DNA of 64,000 nucleotides from Siphonodentalium dalli (taxonomy: Eukaryota; Mollusca; Scaphopoda; Gadilida; Siphonodentaliidae): assembly GCA_032622095.1 (NCBI GenBank), contig CP136069.1, forward strand, positions 46,726,194-46,790,193, written 5' to 3'. Of this stretch, positions 62,834 through 64,000 are shown piece by piece. Made by a program: the position numbers and the translations under genes. Numbering within the stretch: the stretch's first letter is position 1; the number at the start of each line of letters is the position of its first letter. The notes beneath the pieces are model-generated. The model had not been told where the DNA came from and ran no database searches. It saw only the letters and a list, made by a program, of their open reading frames with translations.

Positions 62834-64000
62834 ATGATGGCCGGTGTTGATGACTTACAGACAATGGAGCGGAACGATGAGTTATTAGATAAGATTACAG
62901 CTCAGATTGGTAAATTAAGGGAACAGATTGAGAGACTCAAGGAGGAGCAGGAGATGGAAATGCAGAATGAGAATGCCTATTACACCAATTATTATAATAA
63001 TGGTTATGATTATAATAACACTTATTCTAGGCGTAGACGGTATAAGCAGAAGAGGTCACAGAACTATAAAGGTTCTCAGAGAGATGCTCATGAAGTGAAT
63101 GATTTTAATCATCCTTCTAATGACAGGTTGCAAGATGATATAAATTGTTCCAGACAATTTGTAGGTTGTTATAAATGTGGAGAGGACTCACATTTTTCTA
63201 GAGGTTGTAGGAATTTCAGGTACTGGAATAGGGGCAGAGCCAAACAGACTTATAATAGTCATTCTTTCAGACCTCAGCAGCAGTCCATGAATTTTAATTT
63301 ACAGGATCCTTCTGGTCTAAGTGGAAGTCCCGCAGAGACTGAAGTTCAAGTTGCTGGCTTTAATACAAAAGCACTTCTTGATACAGGGAGCACAGTCAGT
63401 ACTATTTCAGAGCGATTTTATACTTCATTTTTATCGAAGTCCCCACTTCAGCCTCTAAACCAGATCCTGAACATTGAGTGTGCAGATGGTAAAAGCCTTC
63501 CGTACCTAGGGTACATACACTGTCCAGTGACAGTTTCTGAGTTTACTCGGAATGCGACAAGAGATTGTATTTTTCTTGTAGTGCCAAATAGCAATTATAA
63601 CTTTTCAGTTCCAGTGTTGTTAGGTACAAATGTGTTAGCTGATTTCATGGAGATTTGTAAGCAGCAGCATGGTTCCAAGTTTTTGCAGGTATCTAATCTG
63701 TCTTCTCCATGGTATATGTCATTCCGCTGTATGACATTCAGAGAAAGGAACCTTGCAAAGAATAATTTTGTTTTAGGGCAGGTTAAATCTGCAGAGAATC
63801 AGCATGTGATCCTTCATCCAAACACAAAGAAAGTTCTTTCAGGTTTTATTGATCACAAGATACCATATCAGCCTACATGTGCAATTTTGCAACCACTTCC
63901 AGATGATAGTCGATTTGATTTTTTAGAAATATGTCCGTACGTTGTTAAATATGATTGCAAGAGTAATGATTCGATTGATGTTCATCTGTCCAACATTTCT
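62834..64000 (+). CDS. LTR-retroelement polyprotein, 5' part (CCHC zinc knuckle plus retropepsin), open at window end
   Basis: An uninterrupted frame of 389 codons runs to the last base of the window. Residues about 6-45 form a short charged coiled coil (LLDKITAQIGKLREQIERLK). A Tyr/Asn/Arg-rich stretch follows. A zinc knuckle CYKCGEDSHFSRGC (C112, C115, H120, C125) precedes a retropepsin with active-site LLDTGS (D183) and flap-distal VLLGTN (261-266). The remaining ~120 residues look like the linker before reverse transcriptase. No capsid-like region is present, and only ~110 residues precede the knuckle, which is short for a Gag. The order fits a Ty3/gypsy-type or related element of an invertebrate. 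A domesticated protease gene is possible but less likely. No frame breaks are seen. Confidence 0.85.
   Translation, partial: MMAGVDDLQTMERNDELLDKITAQIGKLREQIERLKEEQEMEMQNENAYYTNYYNNGYDYNNTYSRRRRYKQKRSQNYKGSQRDAHEVNDFNHPSNDRLQDDINCSRQFVGCYKCGEDSHFSRGCRNFRYWNRGRAKQTYNSHSFRPQQQSMNFNLQDPSGLSGSPAETEVQVAGFNTKALLDTGSTVSTISERFYTSFLSKSPLQPLNQILNIECADGKSLPYLGYIHCPVTVSEFTRNATRDCIFLVVPNSNYNFSVPVLLGTNVLADFMEICKQQHGSKFLQVSNLSSPWYMSFRCMTFRERNLAKNNFVLGQVKSAENQHVILHPNTKKVLSGFIDHKIPYQPTCAILQPLPDDSRFDFLEICPYVVKYDCKSNDSIDVHLSNIS

Overview
The window is eukaryotic, AT-rich and about 95% non-coding. It is dominated by short non-autonomous transposable elements and tandem repeats. Two palindromic words, TACATGTA and TACCGGTA, recur throughout. 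Together with the intron-rich gene and the repeat types, this suggests a marine invertebrate, most likely a bivalve or other mollusc. That is an inference; nothing in the window names the species.

One multi-exon gene fills the left 60%. Thirteen plus-strand coding exons between 6526 and 38695 join in phase into a protein of about 821 residues. Its first ~440 residues read as a Bfr1 / proton-pump-interactor family coiled-coil protein. The large last exon encodes an acidic, Ser-rich tail ending in eleven and a half copies of a 9-residue repeat. The introns hold almost every repeat family listed here. Several sit against exons: a 2-kb element begins within about ten bases of the exon 10 donor, a foldback lies 68 bp after exon 2, the intron 6 acceptor sits in a tandem array, and the exon 8 donor region is partly triplicated.

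From 38.7 to about 59.8 kb I find no convincing gene. This stretch is a graveyard of TTAA-bounded (piggyBac-like) miniature elements, Tc1/mariner-like foldbacks with TACAGTAATGCCC ends, hAT-like elements (three with perfect 8-bp target duplications), a ~97-bp satellite, a ~48-bp satellite, a GC-rich minisatellite inside a TIR element, and a tRNA-derived SINE.

The right end, about 61.2 to 64.0 kb, is the 5' part of an LTR-type retroelement. It has an LTR-like TATA/AATAAA core, a 1.5-kb leader with repeated polypyrimidine-CAG motifs, and an ORF open to the window edge. That ORF carries one CCHC zinc knuckle and a retropepsin domain but no recognisable capsid domain.

The most distinctive signal is a set of TTAA-flanked element families with different outer ends that share one internal hairpin module. 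Several copies are inserted into repeats whose neighbouring units preserve the empty target site.
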